Origin: Panaeolus papilionaceus
Taxonomy: Eukaryota > Basidiomycota > Agaricomycetes > Agaricales
Direction of reading: 5' to 3'
Length of the DNA: 64,000 nucleotides
Assembly (NCBI GenBank): GCA_015501605.1
Contig: JADNRZ010000015.1
Span: 186,001 to 250,000, forward strand
Shown: positions 1 through 11,197 of the stretch, in pieces
Position numbering within the stretch: the first letter of the stretch is position 1
Layout of the letters: each line of letters opens with the position of its first letter
The notes under the pieces: model-generated
The model's input: only the letters and a program-made list of their open reading frames with translations
The model's database searches: none
What the model was told of the DNA's origin: nothing
Made by a program: the position numbers and the translations under genes

Positions 1-886
1 AAATGCAAGAACTGATGCTGGGCACAGGAACTGGGGTTTGACTGAACACGAGCTTCAAACAATCCCACCCGCGCTTGCACGCGGATTCAAAAAGCACAAC
101 GCTTCTGGTGGTTTTGGCTCCGATCTCCCTGGTGACTTTGGGCGCTTGTTGATGCGTGGCGCTTATAACTCGGATTTGTATGGGCCCCTCCAAGCGGAAT
201 TCGAAAAGGGACAAAAGGACGGAACGGATGCGTGGATTCATAAAAATCGGTAAGTTTTCAAGTGACGGTGGAGCTGTACCCCGCTTGTGTGCTCTTATTC
301 TATGAGTGCCCACTCCCAAGCCCGACACACGTCTTGTCGCAACGACAGCTCCACCGCATATTGCGATTCATGTACTTGTGCGTTATTAACAGTCACATAG
401 GATGAGTGGCCTTTGGGGCTACCAAACTGCGCTAGACCTCTATCTAAAGGAAAACGGGATAACTACGCTCCTGTTTGCCGGGGTCAACGCCGACCAGGTA
501 AGTGTTTGCTCTCCGACAACCGGCTCCATCATTTCCCTCAGCTCTCGGCCACGAGGCATAGAGTCGAGGGATAGACAAGTGGAGTGGACGTCAAGCCTTG
601 CCAACTATGTCCTGTGTGTGTACTGATTTCGATCCGTTTCAAGTGCGTCCTGGGAACCTTGGTCGACGCCTATTTCCGTGGGTACGACTGCATCGTGCTT
701 AAGGATGCAACCGCGACCACTTCCCCAGATGGAGCCTATGATAATGTTATCTATAACGCTGGTGGAGTAAGTAGTGTTTCGAGGTGCTGTATCGAGGGAG
801 TTTACTCACACTTTTTGACTTTTTAGAGCTATGGTTTCGTGACGGACACGGAGAGAGTTATTACCGCGTCCGCAGCCAATATTTAA
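1..886 (+). CDS. Isochorismatase-fold cysteine hydrolase, 5' end outside window
   Basis: Exons are up to 249, 401-497, 644-766 and 827-886 (stop TAA 884-886); the N-terminal part lies before base 1. The visible protein carries the C-terminal half of the isochorismatase/cysteine hydrolase fold: a KNRMSGLWG segment, a core strand LLFAGVNADQ, and the catalytic-cysteine helix starting CVLGTLVDAY, whose Cys is the first codon of exon 3 (base 644). This is followed by VLKDATATTSP. Family members hydrolyse or deaminate small amides and vinyl ethers such as nicotinamide, N-carbamoyl compounds and isochorismate. The catalytic Asp and Lys would be in the missing part, so the substrate cannot be inferred. 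All four joins keep frame and use GT-AG introns of 60 to 151 nt. Confidence 0.85.
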
Positions 887-1073
887 AGAAAGACTTTAAA
901 CCACTTATGGAGTTGTACCAAAACAAATCAATCGCCGAGGTTCCTGTTTTCTCACAACACCGGGTATGAGCAATTGATGTGATTGCATGTTCATAACAAG
1001 TTATATAAATACATGGGTTTGCTACGCTAGATTTACTTGTACATGATCTACGACAGACATCGATATGATCCTA

Positions 1074-2918
1074 TTATGCACAAATGGTTTTAGGAGTAAG
1101 TACTGTCCCACAAAGTCCGCTATCGATACAATTTCGAATCTCCAAGACTCTCAAACATGTGTTCGGGTGCGAACCTAATCCAAATTTAGCCGGTTTCGTC
1201 AACAGAGAAAGCGAGTCACTCACCCCGAGTAATGTTCGTCTATTGAAGATGTCCTCAGGCCGTGTGTCACTGATGGGCGAGTTTGGTGTTGACGAGTTCA
1301 GAATAGAGTCGGGTGGGGTGGGAGGCTTATATTGCATAATCTTGGAATTTTCTCGGAGGAGAGATCGGGGAGGCCTCGGTGGTGCAGTTGTCACGGGCTC
1401 GTTCGAGAATCTGTTAGTATTGGCCGTTGCCATCTGTGTAGCATTATGATGGACTTGGTGGTCGTCATCTTCATCAGGAAGACTGGCTGGGTACTCAGAG
1501 GGTGTGGATGGTGCAATTGACCGGGTAAACTTGGGAAGGGGAGGAGCTAGCTGAGGTTCCGGAAGCACATAGTTGGGCCTCAGGTTCATATTACGAAGCG
1601 CAAACTGATCTCCGGGTCTGGGGTAGTTTTGATTGTGCTGGGGGTGGAGAATAGGATAAGTGTCGGGGAAGAGTGACGTAGTATTTCCGTGCCCAGCACT
1701 ACTGGGTGGATCATAGTTGCCCTTCTCAATTGTATGCGCATCGCGTGCACGACCGGCTGCAGACCAGCCATAGTTATCGCTCGTATTGATGGCCCGCATG
1801 CTCGGACTATCTGGAGGATCTTGGAAGGGATTGTGGGTGGAGGAAGTCGGTCCTGGACGCTGTATGGATGCAATCCAACGTGCACGACGAGCCCTCCTTC
1901 GCGCCCTTCGAATGAACCAGATAATCCCTATAATCATGCTTGCAACCAAGATGCCAACAACCACGAAAATACCGGCTAACGCGCCCGAGTTTTGTAGGAC
2001 CCTGTTTATGTGATGTCAATAAGTGTAGACGCTAAAAAAGAGCAAAGGTGGTACCCAGTCCGCGTGTCCGACTTTTGCTCAATCGGAGGGTTAGCAACAA
2101 CCTGTGTCACAGTTGCAAGGCCACTGTTCGGATCAGTCCAAGTGCTAGTCATCGTAACCAAAGCTGGAGTAGAGATGATATCACTGCCATTGAGATTTAA
2201 AGTAAGGGCTATTGGGTTGGAGAGCGTTGTGTTCGGTGTTATCAGTAAAGTGGTGGTCAGAGATGGTGATGGGCTAGTTGTGATCACTTGTGTCGTCGTT
2301 CCTCGACCAGGGGTATTGGGAGGAGGAGATGATGACGGTCGGGGAGGGGGAGGGGGCTTCGTTGAGCTCGCTGAATCGTTGCGGACGCTAGTTGGACTAT
2401 GGGAAGCAGAAGGAGGGCGAGTTGTTGAACCAGGTGCTGCATGGCTCCCAACTGGGGTCGACGATCCTGGGTGGGACGCCATTGGAGGGCTAACGCGGGG
2501 TTAGGTGGTGCAGTAGAATACGTAGGTCTACACTTACCTTGGGGCAAGAGGGTCTGGCCTTGCGATAGGGCTACTTAACGGTCTCGACGTTGTTGAAATG
2601 GTGTGATGCGTCGAACTCGGCCCTCGAACACTCGAAGGGGGTGATGTCTGCATGCTACTCAATCAAGGGCACGCAGTGACAACAAAAGATACCTACGATC
2701 GATGAGATATTTGAAGTAGGTCGAGAGGAGAAACGAGATGTGCCCACAGAAGAATGCGAGGTGACGGTTGCGATTACCACTGAAGATCGAGAGAAACTGG
2801 TGATAGTATGGCCTGACGAGGTATGAGAGATCGCTGGAGAGGATAAAGCGGAAGTCGTTAAAGAACTAGGCGGATGAACGACGCTAGCACTGGTGGGTGT
2901 CACTATAGTAGAATTCAT
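1074..2918 (-). CDS. Ser/Thr/Pro-rich single-pass membrane protein
   Basis: Modelled exons are 2918-2697, 2647-2538, 2489-2055 and 2001-1074, giving 564 residues. The first ~240 residues are extremely rich in Ser, Thr and Pro, as in heavily O-glycosylated ectodomains. One membrane helix lies at about residues 260-285 (GILVASMIIGIIWFI). A strongly basic RRARRRARR stop-transfer cluster follows, then a ~270-residue low-complexity cytoplasmic tail. No enzymatic domain is visible. The layout resembles wall-stress-sensor-like or mucin-like surface proteins of mushrooms, but the sensor role is only analogy. There is no clear N-terminal signal peptide at the chosen ATG, so a further upstream exon is possible. 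The Ser/Thr-rich frame is continuous across all three short introns (48-53 nt), which supports the joins. Confidence 0.65.
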
Positions 2919-3880
2919 TGGTCAACATCAGGAGCGATGAGGCAACAAAGACCAGAATGTGTTGGCCTTAATCTTGCCACTCCAGACTGTTTCTAAGGAA
3001 GCCGTGAAATGGAGGGCAAAAGACTTACCACAATCTCAGCTTAACCTGTTAAATTATGTCCTGTCGTGGGGGGGCCATAGAAGACAAGAGAGATAGGGAG
3101 TTATCTCGAGAAGGATAATATATCCACCTGCTACCCATAATGGTACAGTATTTAATCTACGTGTCAGACCGACATGTGAGCGATAGATATTCCGGTAATG
3201 TTTCTTCAGCGTTCGGTGTCAAAGGGACAGTCACTTGATGAATACACGCCACCCTCCAGAAGGAGATCCATCCCCGTTTGCAAAAAGATGCGTGTCCGGG
3301 CCAGAGTCCGCGTTGACTGAAACGATGAAACGGTTGAATGCATACGGTTGAGAAGCCAGAACGCCAATGTTTGCCGGTGCACAGCACATGGGAACAAGAC
3401 TATTATAGCAACTTCGCGTCATCATACTCAATTCATCGCGACCTCCTGCTGGCAACAGAAGAATACTTCCAGCGCGGCTCCATGTTGTATTCTTAGGGGC
3501 ATAGAATGAAAGAACGTGCAGATTTAAAAAAGACAGTATACATATTATCCATAGATGAAAACTGATAATTACGAAATATTTCTGCAGATACAAAAACGCG
3601 AATCATTGAAGGATTAGATATCTGTATGAGAAATGGCATGTCCACGGTTGTTTTTGGGAGTGAGAAAAAGAAACCGACTCTGCATATCAGGTACACTCAC
3701 GGTGTGTTTGCGATTAATGCGAAGGTATATAATGAATGAGTGGGTATTGTGTCGACAGTTGGTGGAAAGAGGGTGTCTAGAATGCAATGGAAGTTATGCC
3801 AGATCAGCAGCGCACAATGACCGCCAGAGAAATGTCACTCACATTGGAAGCTAATAATTGACTCCCGTACCTCTCGCAGT
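2919..3880. other. Intergenic stretch, nothing recognised
   Basis: About 960 bp lies between the start of the membrane-protein gene and the 3' end of RAB4. Only short ORFs without family resemblance are present. It may hold the promoter and an unseen 5' exon of the 2918 gene, plus the RAB4 3' UTR. No RNA gene or repeat was seen. Confidence 0.5.
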
Positions 3881-5004
3881 CTAACAGCACTTGGATGGGC
3901 CTGGGATCCACGATTTGACCTTGACTGTTCCTCGCCGTCGTGATCCACTGAGGCTGCCAAAGCTCAGTCGACTGGAGCTATTTACTCTGCGTAATGCTCT
4001 GTCACCGTAGCTGACACCACTCCCGGCCTTCTCTGGGTCTAATGTTCCGGCTTCTATAGCCAGCAGAATAGCACGGGCCGCTAAGAGGAATGGTGCTTCG
4101 ACATTTTCTCCTGTCAGTGAAGATGCTTCCAAGAAGTGTACGTCTATACAATGGAGTGTTTCAGCAGTAGAGATAAGGAGTGTATTGGAATGCACTTGCC
4201 GTTCTCTGCAGCCCATCGACTCGCTTCAGACCACTCCACCTCCCTATCTTCCTCTCTGTCGGATTTATTTCCAACCAAAACTACAACGAGATTCGGACTG
4301 GCTAGCGCTCTCGCGTCTGATAACCATCTTGAAAGATTGGCAAAAGAATCGCGACTAGAATTGACAAGTTAAACCATTGTTCAGTTCAAAAATAGGGGCA
4401 GTAAACACACTTGGTGATATCATAAACCAGGACAGCCCCAGCTGCTCCGCGATAATAGCTCCGCGTTACGGATCTATGGAACAAGTTTGTACTTCTTTCA
4501 AAGCAGAGGTTTAAGAAAGACGAACCGAAACCTTTCTTGCCCTGCGGTATCCCACAACTGCGAAGGATCAGCGGAAGATCTGACAAGGCTAGCTTGAGCA
4601 CTTACCTGCAATTTGATCCTCTTTTCACCCAGTTTAACAGTTCTGCTTGAAAACTCTACGCCAATAGTATGTTGAGAATGGTCCTTGACTATTGTATGGT
4701 TAGGTTGAGGAAGCAGTTTATGATCGTCAACCTGACGAACATGAGTTGTGCGTGAATTGATGTAGCAGACAGGATTTCCCTGTTCCGGCTTCGCCTAGGA
4801 GAATTATAGGGTATCTCAGCACGCAGTACACCTTATAAAGATGCGATGATATGCACCAATAATAATATATTTCATGAGGAAGTCTAGACATTAACATGAA
4901 TAATGAGACTCTTGAGCAGTCCAACCGTGATACCGGAGGACGAGTAGCTTACCGTATGTTTCTATAAGTTCCGTCGCATCACCTTCACCATCATGGAACT
5001 GCAT
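3881..5004 (-). CDS. RAB4: Rab4-type small GTPase
   Basis: There are eight exons: 5004-4953, 4883-4857, 4794-4741, 4688-4606, 4557-4526, 4473-4411, 4354-4200 and 4143-3881, giving 242 residues. All GTPase boxes are present: GEAGTGKS (27-34), switch I with Thr in HTIGVEF, WDTAGQE (74-80), NKSD (133-136) and a SSLTG base-recognition box (163-167). The Rab4 signature [13 protein letters not shown] follows. The C-terminal Cys-Cys is the expected geranylgeranylation site. Rab4 controls rapid recycling from early endosomes. The C-terminal hypervariable part is longer than in animal Rab4 and Ser/Arg-rich. Exon 2 is only 27 nt. The intron at 4199-4144 begins GCAAGT instead of GT, and only this GC-AG join restores the frame. 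The gene is followed downstream by 0.96 kb without genes. Confidence 0.93.
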
Positions 5005-5283
5005 GACAAGCAGTAAAATAAGTAAAAAAGAAAGAAGAAGGACAGACGTTGACTGAGAGCACAATCGAGGATCCAAGACCTCTCAACGGCCTCATGTCCT
5101 CAGCTTGTTCGCTTTGCCCATTTATGAGTTACTCTTGTCACGTGTGTCATCTTACCCCTATTACATTTTTTGACGCTGACAGTCGTCATACAAACTCAAG
5201 TATTTCGACTCGGACTCGAGCAAGACAGACAGCTCAATTTTAACTAAAAAATACGTGTCGATCTAATTCAATTGTTATGCTCC

Positions 5284-6871
5284 TCACCAACCCTTCCAGG
5301 GTACCCAAACATCGACAACTTGCGAACCATTTTCGACGTCTGAATCCACTATATAATACCATGGGTATGCCTAGAGTCATTCAAGGTACCGTGAGTCAGA
5401 AGAAGGGGAAAAAAACAGAAGAGAGGAAGTATATTTACCGCCGCAATTAAACAAGCATGTTGTCCGATGATATCAACAATTGTTCCCAGAGCAAGGATGC
5501 TATTATCGCCGGGTGGCTTCGTTAGGATGCCGTGCTCTTGTGAGATGCGACTCAATTTCCAAGACGTGCCGATAACTTCTCCATACCCCCCAGAAGGGCC
5601 GGTATCTTTACTGAAGGCAATCGCGCCTGCATCTACCATAGCTTCATCGGTGCCATCGACACCTCTCCCAGGGTAATATGAAATGACCGTTGCACGAACC
5701 CTTTGGGAGATGCGAGCATGATCAATTAGGCTAGTATGCTCTTGTTGGAGATCCAGCATCGGGTAATTGCCTAAAGACAGAAATTAATAATGGCCTTCAA
5801 GAATCGACGACCGTTTCGGCAGACCTGCATGAAGTTCCAATATGCCATGCAACTCCTCCGACAACTGACGCCGTGTTTCTGCACTAGCAGCATGAGCAGT
5901 CGGCGTCGATCCGACCGACAGAACGAAATCTCCGGTCACAGAAACAGGTTTATTCGCCTTATTTATCACCTGGAGCGCATCTTTAGCTGCAGCATTGACA
6001 GCTTGGACCTCTCCGGAGAGGAAATTAGACGCTTCTTCAAGTGAAGTTGAACCGTAAGAATTTCCAGCATGCCCGTAGAAGCCGTAAAGCGTAAGCACTG
6101 GAGAGTATAGAGCAGCATCTAAAAGCTTGTAGAACTCTGGAGACGAAGGTACAACCCCTGCTCGACTATCAACATCAAGATTATCAGTTGGTGATCACTG
6201 ATACGCAAAACGGAGCACGTACTGTTGTCCACCATTGATTTTGATAAATGCTGACCATCGACCAGTGGTTTCTTGACTACTTTCATACTCTTCCAAAAAT
6301 CGGACTTGATCAGGGTGGTCAATGAGAATTCTGACCACGCCACCATATTTTCCGACTTGATTAGAAAGTTGTGACAGGTCGGCAATTTTGTTGGGCGCTA
6401 CAGGTAAGCCGTAAAGTATCTAGATTGAGAAGTCAGATCAGGACTTGTGGAACAATAGGTTGGATAGTATCACTAACATCTTTGACAGTGCCATCCGCAA
6501 CAAGACCTCCTTCGACAACCTCCCAGGCTTCCATCATAGTGGAGACAATAATGGCATCACTTTGCCCTGCAGCAGACTTCAGTTGAAGCTTGGTTCCTTC
6601 TAAAGTCTGTGTGACTTGGGTTGGTATGGCACTTATCGGCAAGTGATTGCTTGGGAAGCACCTTGTGGGTTTTGAGATGAGCACGGAATGAAGCACCCCA
6701 CTCCCTCGCTTTTTTGTGCATAGCGGCACAATTGCTGGCAAATGTTTTGCGATCAATGATCATGGCTGGTGTCCTAAGTGTATCGACATGACTGCCTTGA
6801 AAAGTTTGGACAAGGAGATCCTTGTCTGGCCTCTGGAGAAGGCTGAAAGGTGTTTTAGTTTGAGAGATCAT
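5284..6871 (-). CDS. DSD1: D-serine dehydratase-like PLP enzyme
   Basis: Exons are 6871-6662, 6606-6478, 6419-6223, 6165-5825, 5770-5439 and 5370-5284, giving 431 residues. The protein has an alanine racemase-type PLP barrel at the N terminus, with the Schiff-base lysine in RAHLKTHK (Lys67), as in yeast Dsd1. A GQQHRAGV segment in the middle matches the family's GxHRAG motif. The C-terminal D-serine dehydratase-like domain ends with the zinc-ligand pair His397 and Cys399 in GQHAC. The reaction is D-serine to pyruvate plus ammonia, a zinc- and PLP-dependent detoxification step. Close relatives act on D-threonine, so substrate choice is not certain. All joins are GT-AG and keep frame. The gene is transcribed divergently from the pseudokinase gene, with 567 bp between the start codons. 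Confidence 0.9.
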
Positions 6872-7438
6872 GGGTCGTAATATAGAAGGCAGAGGAGCAG
6901 TAGTGTGATTCGAGTCTGAATATGCTTGTTCATATTTATAGTAGCGTGTTCGATTTAGTGAGTCCCACTGAAATATATATCTTGACCACAGTGAAATAAG
7001 AAATTGGATCTACTTTCAAAGTATTATTACCGGAATAAATATCCGTATAATTGTGGAATGAAGGAGGAGTGAAAAGAAAATCAAAGACCCTAATTGAAAT
7101 GATTTGCATCACGTGGGACTAATCAGACATTCAAGTTGCTTGGCGTTTATTGTTAGCACAAGGTCGATTGACCAGTTCTTACAATCGTAACTCTTCTGAC
7201 TATGAATTCAAAGTTTAGTTGTTTGAATCTTTAATAAAGAGGGTTACATAGAAACTTAACCGAACAATAATATCAAAAAGATTTATCGGAGCACCATTAA
7301 CTTAATGCTCGTTGTTTTAACTGAGACTCCACTCGACATCCCCAGCTTTCTTTTAGGCAATGTTTCTCCCTACCGATCTTGGATTCTCACCTGCACGATA
7401 TATAGTATGGACATCTGAATCGTTTATCACTTTACACC
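6872..7438. promoter_or_regulatory. Shared upstream region of DSD1 and pseudokinase gene
   Basis: An AT-rich stretch of 567 bp lies between two divergently oriented start codons. It must contain the promoters of both genes. I see no recognisable operator or repeat beyond A/T runs. Confidence 0.5.
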
Positions 7439-8930
7439 ATGCATTCACCTTCTTCCATTATACCTGCAACAATGTCCACCGCTTCATCCTCTCATACATT
7501 CTATCGTTCAGCTTCACCATCTCCCGAAACATTGTCACGAACGTCCTTTTCTCAAGAAAACCTAGACGACACTCTTTACGAGTCCCCTGAGGACGATTAC
7601 ATGCTACATCCATCAGAAGAACCCGATGCTCACAGTGATTCAACCCTTGAAGACGACGAAGCGCCTGCTGACTTTGGTCACCCGCTCCAACGAATGCCCA
7701 GATTGAAAAGTGCCGACCATGGTTTAGTATATGACCCTGCCCGGCATGTCGATATGCTGCTTCAACTTTCTAAGAATCACATTTTTGGTGATCCCTCACG
7801 GTCAGGTTCCTTTGCGTCAACTAGCTCGTCATTGTATGACACGATGTTAGTCCATTCTAGTTTTCGTCGTATGCCACCGAGTTACTAATAAATAATTTAG
7901 AGACTATGACAAGGTTGTAAATTACCTTCTTAATGTCCAGCCAGATCCTTTCGAGTCTGCTGGTAAACGAAACCTCGTAATGCCACTCCCACATGTGCTC
8001 ATTTTACAAGGACGCTGACTTTGTACAGGTCATGTATACGCCGCCAGTGACCCATACACTCGCAACCGGCGTGATACCCCCGCTTATGATAAAGCGACTC
8101 CCGAGGTCTTCTCAAGAATTGCTGGTTTTGCTCGAGATGAACCACCCAGAGTATAGAGAAGACCCCTGGAACGCACTTCCTCATATCCTGCAAGCGGTGG
8201 AAAAAGACGACAAGGTTTATCTCTGCATGAAGCGCCTTTCGGAATTTAACGATCCTCCGCTGCTCACTGTGGCACTTTATATCGACCTTTTCCGTCAAGT
8301 ATTAGAAGTAAGTTGTTTCCCAAATAGTGTTAACCTCGTCATGCTAATTTAAAGTAGCACCTGACATTCCTACACGAACATAGTGTCGCCAATCTTCACT
8401 GCGATGAACCAAGTTCCTACATGGTCGATTTAAGCAGCGCCCCTTACACTCCTACACCCGTCTCTGACGATTTCGGTGAAACTTCAAATACACAACCCTC
8501 ATTATTCGACCGCGCCATGTATCCTGTGCAGTACTATTTCGTGAACTTCACTGACGTCGAAAGATTCTCCACCAAAAAATCCAAGACAAAATCCTCACCT
8601 GTAACACCTTCCAGCGAAGGAGCACTTTCGTCCTGTCCTTTTAAAAGAGACGTGCAAAGATGTGGTCGGTTTATCGACGGTCAACTACAAAATGTGAGCT
8701 TTAATACTTTATATTCCCCCCCCCCCCCCCCCCCCCGCAGCAGTTCTTAACTCCTCATAAAGGTTCCGCAGATATTCCCTAAATTCAAACCTCTTATCAA
8801 AGCCATGACAGTCGGGGGATTCAACGCGGACGATTCACGCCGTTTGTTCGAAGCACTCAGTCGATCCCTGGAAGCATCGGTCTTTGAAACTCGTGCTCAA
8901 CCAATACTTGAAATTTCATCTAATACTTGA
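7439..8930 (+). CDS. Protein-kinase-fold protein, probable pseudokinase
   Basis: Modelled exons are 7439-7845, 7901-7962, 8048-8307, 8358-8693 and 8763-8930, giving 410 residues. An N-terminal Ser-rich disordered segment (about 1-125) precedes a kinase-like N-lobe. There PLMIKRLPRSS resembles the VAIK lysine strand and QELLVLLEMNHP resembles helix C. The segment LRQVLE-HLTFLHEH (here FRQVLE) leads into the catalytic loop position, which reads HSVANLHCD instead of HRDLKxxN. The DFG position reads VDL. The catalytic residues are therefore absent and a non-catalytic role is likely. A ~60-residue Ser-rich insertion follows the loop. Exon 3 has two open frames; the chosen acceptor (8046-8047) gives the frame that continues into the clear C-lobe. 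A 21-nt poly-C run sits in intron 4. Confidence 0.65.
8716..8736 (+). repeat. Poly-C run of 21 nt in an intron
   Basis: Twenty-one consecutive C residues lie inside intron 4 (8694-8762) of the pseudokinase gene. They are directly followed by GCAG, which would itself read as a splice acceptor 22 nt upstream of the one used in the model (8761-8762). Such a homopolymer is prone to slippage and to sequencing error. Confidence 0.95.
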
Positions 8931-9229
8931 TTTATCTTCATTATATTATTATTATTTTGCATTTTTGTGGTATATACAAAAATTAAAAGATGGATATACA
9001 TGTGAATTGCCGGCGAAAGGACGTCATGTTGAGATAACTGCGGCAAGTTGATTTACAAGAAAGAGGCGATGCGCAGTGTGTCCATAATCAGGTGTCCGCA
9101 GTTTATGTACCTTAAGCGATCTTATATTGACCTGTGTTATAACTCTGCTTGACTGGAACACGTATACATTTCCTCTTTCCACATAACACCCAAGAGTCTC
9201 TGGATTGACTCACCATCCTTACCTTGACC

Positions 9230-10772
9230 ATGATTGTCATCCCAAAGGAAACAGAGGCTCAGTCTGAACGTGACAATGTTCAGGCCAATGTTGCTTCATC
9301 CTCTTCAGCTGCGGCACAAAGCACCAGTCAATTAATAACTGAATCGCCACCTTCGCCGTCTGTCTCTGTGAATAGTCCCCTTTTGACTGCTACTGGCACC
9401 AACGACGACTTCCACTTAACTCCAAGCGGACCACCTCCAGGTTTTGCTCCATACTCTGCAGAATTCTTTGAGATAGGCTACGAGGACATTGTATCTCATG
9501 ATCCCCACCTAAATACAGACGGTACGACCCCTCTATTCAACCAGTAGTAGATCTTGCTCACAATCTACTAGGAGAGGCTCTATACCGTTTTCTGCTATCT
9601 CAGGCAGCTACACCCCCCAATTACCGCATCCAGTGTCAAGGTACACACCACGAAACCCGTCAGAGATGGGTAACGGAACGAGATGCAAACGGACGAACGC
9701 GACAGAAGTGTGAATCTTACACTGAGACCATCACCGATTTCGACTTTTGCATCAACATCCGTCCTCCTCACAACCGTGTATCACAACCTGTGTTTTGGAC
9801 AGTTGGAGACGATGACCCGGCCTATCGAGGGCGGATGGTCCGCGAGGTCGAAACAACTCTGCCATACCTTACAATGGAGAAAGGGAGGAGAAAGGCAAAA
9901 CGTAAAGACGTCAAAGTATACAAGGAATGGGAGAAAAAGCGGAGTGCAATGGGTCTACCTCCTTGGGTCAAGGAAGAGGATGTGATCGCAGCAGTGGAAG
10001 GACTGGGTGCTCCTCGTGAGGATGGCCTGCGGTCATCTAAAACCATCAGACAATGGGCAGATGAGTACTGTGCGAGTCCTAAATATCTGAAGGAATTTGT
10101 ATTTGAAAAGGTGATTATCCTTCAAGCTTCTCCTTCTGGAGGCGAGTGCTGATTTGTCTCTATTTCAAGGTTATCTACGGCTGGAATATTCAAAAACTGG
10201 AAGATGCCATTCGCTCGACCATCGAGTCCACTCCATACTCTGGTGACATCTCCATCGAAATCCAACCCTTCAACTCCAAAGTCTACATCCGCCCAGACAA
10301 TAAAATGTCCCGATGGCTATCCAATAAATGGCTCATGTTCCTCTCCATCATCCTCTTCATATTCCCCTTCATCTGGCTGTACAAACGATTCCACTCTCGT
10401 GGAGGTGGAACATGGGAAGTGTGTGGGGCAGCATACGCGCTGAAGAAATGGGTTCCGCTGGATCCTGGAGAGCAGGTCGATACATCTGACGAACTGCCGG
10501 CCTATGAACCCCTTCGATCACCAGACTCTGGCTTTTCGACATCAGGTCGTGGGTCCCCAAGATCTTCACATTACATGCTCACTCCAACGGGTACAAAGAA
10601 ACTCATTGGCCAAAGAGAAGGGGAGTGGTTCCGTGCTTGGGAAGGCAACATCCGCAATGCCGTCCTCACTCGCTACCAATCGCAGGAACCTCTAACAGGG
10701 AGTCATTTCGTCCCTTTTCCCGTTCGCAGCCTGGATGGATATGAAGATTCACCAGCCCTCATACGGTTCTGA
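9230..10772 (+). CDS. Unrecognised single-pass membrane protein
   Basis: Exons are 9230-9521, 9572-10110 and 10170-10772, giving 477 residues; the start is the first in-frame ATG. The N terminus (about 1-95) is Ser-rich and disordered. A compact globular part of about 230 residues follows, with features such as RWVTERDANGR, RPPHNRVSQPVFW and DDDPAYRGR. One strong membrane helix sits at about residues 330-350 (MFLSIILFIFPFIWLYKRF). The C-terminal tail is rich in Ser and Pro and ends in an acidic and aromatic stretch. I do not recognise the family. Both introns are short GT-AG introns and the frame is continuous, so the gene looks intact and expressed. Its 3' end converges with that of ARP5. 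Confidence 0.75.
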
Positions 10773-11197
10773 TTCCATTGTTGTATGCTTGTCGTCTCTT
10801 ACTCGGATACCCTATTTTCACGAGGGCTCTGCACCAATTGCAACTCTACACCATCATTGTTATCTCATTATTATTCCAATTCAATGTATATTATCGTCAT
10901 TATTACAATCATTGTCATTTCACAATGCATCCTGTTACTTATTTTAATGAACGTGCATAAAGTTGAGGATGACGACATGATTATCTCCGATACCTGCCTC
11001 TGTAGCTCTCTCGAGACGAGTAAGTCCAAAGAATAGGCCTGTATCAAAGGAGGTCGAGAGGGATCATTAATACAAAACTTGTGCCTTGATATTTAGACGA
11101 AAAAATGGTGACATATTACAGTACAACAAGATTACCCAAAGCAAGAAAATAATACACAAAAGGATACGACAATGCGAGATGATGAACCAGCCGCATG
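10773..11197. other. Convergent 3' region
   Basis: About 425 bp separates the convergent 3' ends of the membrane-protein gene and ARP5. It is AT-rich, presumably the two 3' UTRs, and shows no coding or structured feature. Confidence 0.5.

Noticed and set aside
1084..1449. 121-codon plus-strand ORF opposite the Ser/Thr-rich membrane protein
   Set aside because: Reverse-strand shadow of the low-complexity exon 4; no motif of its own.
8021..8156. Second open frame in the pseudokinase exon (GHVYAASDPYTR...)
   Set aside because: It looks protein-like and joins exon 2 in phase, but ends at a stop before the conserved region. The other frame, reached with the acceptor at 8046-8047, is also in phase and runs into the C-lobe.
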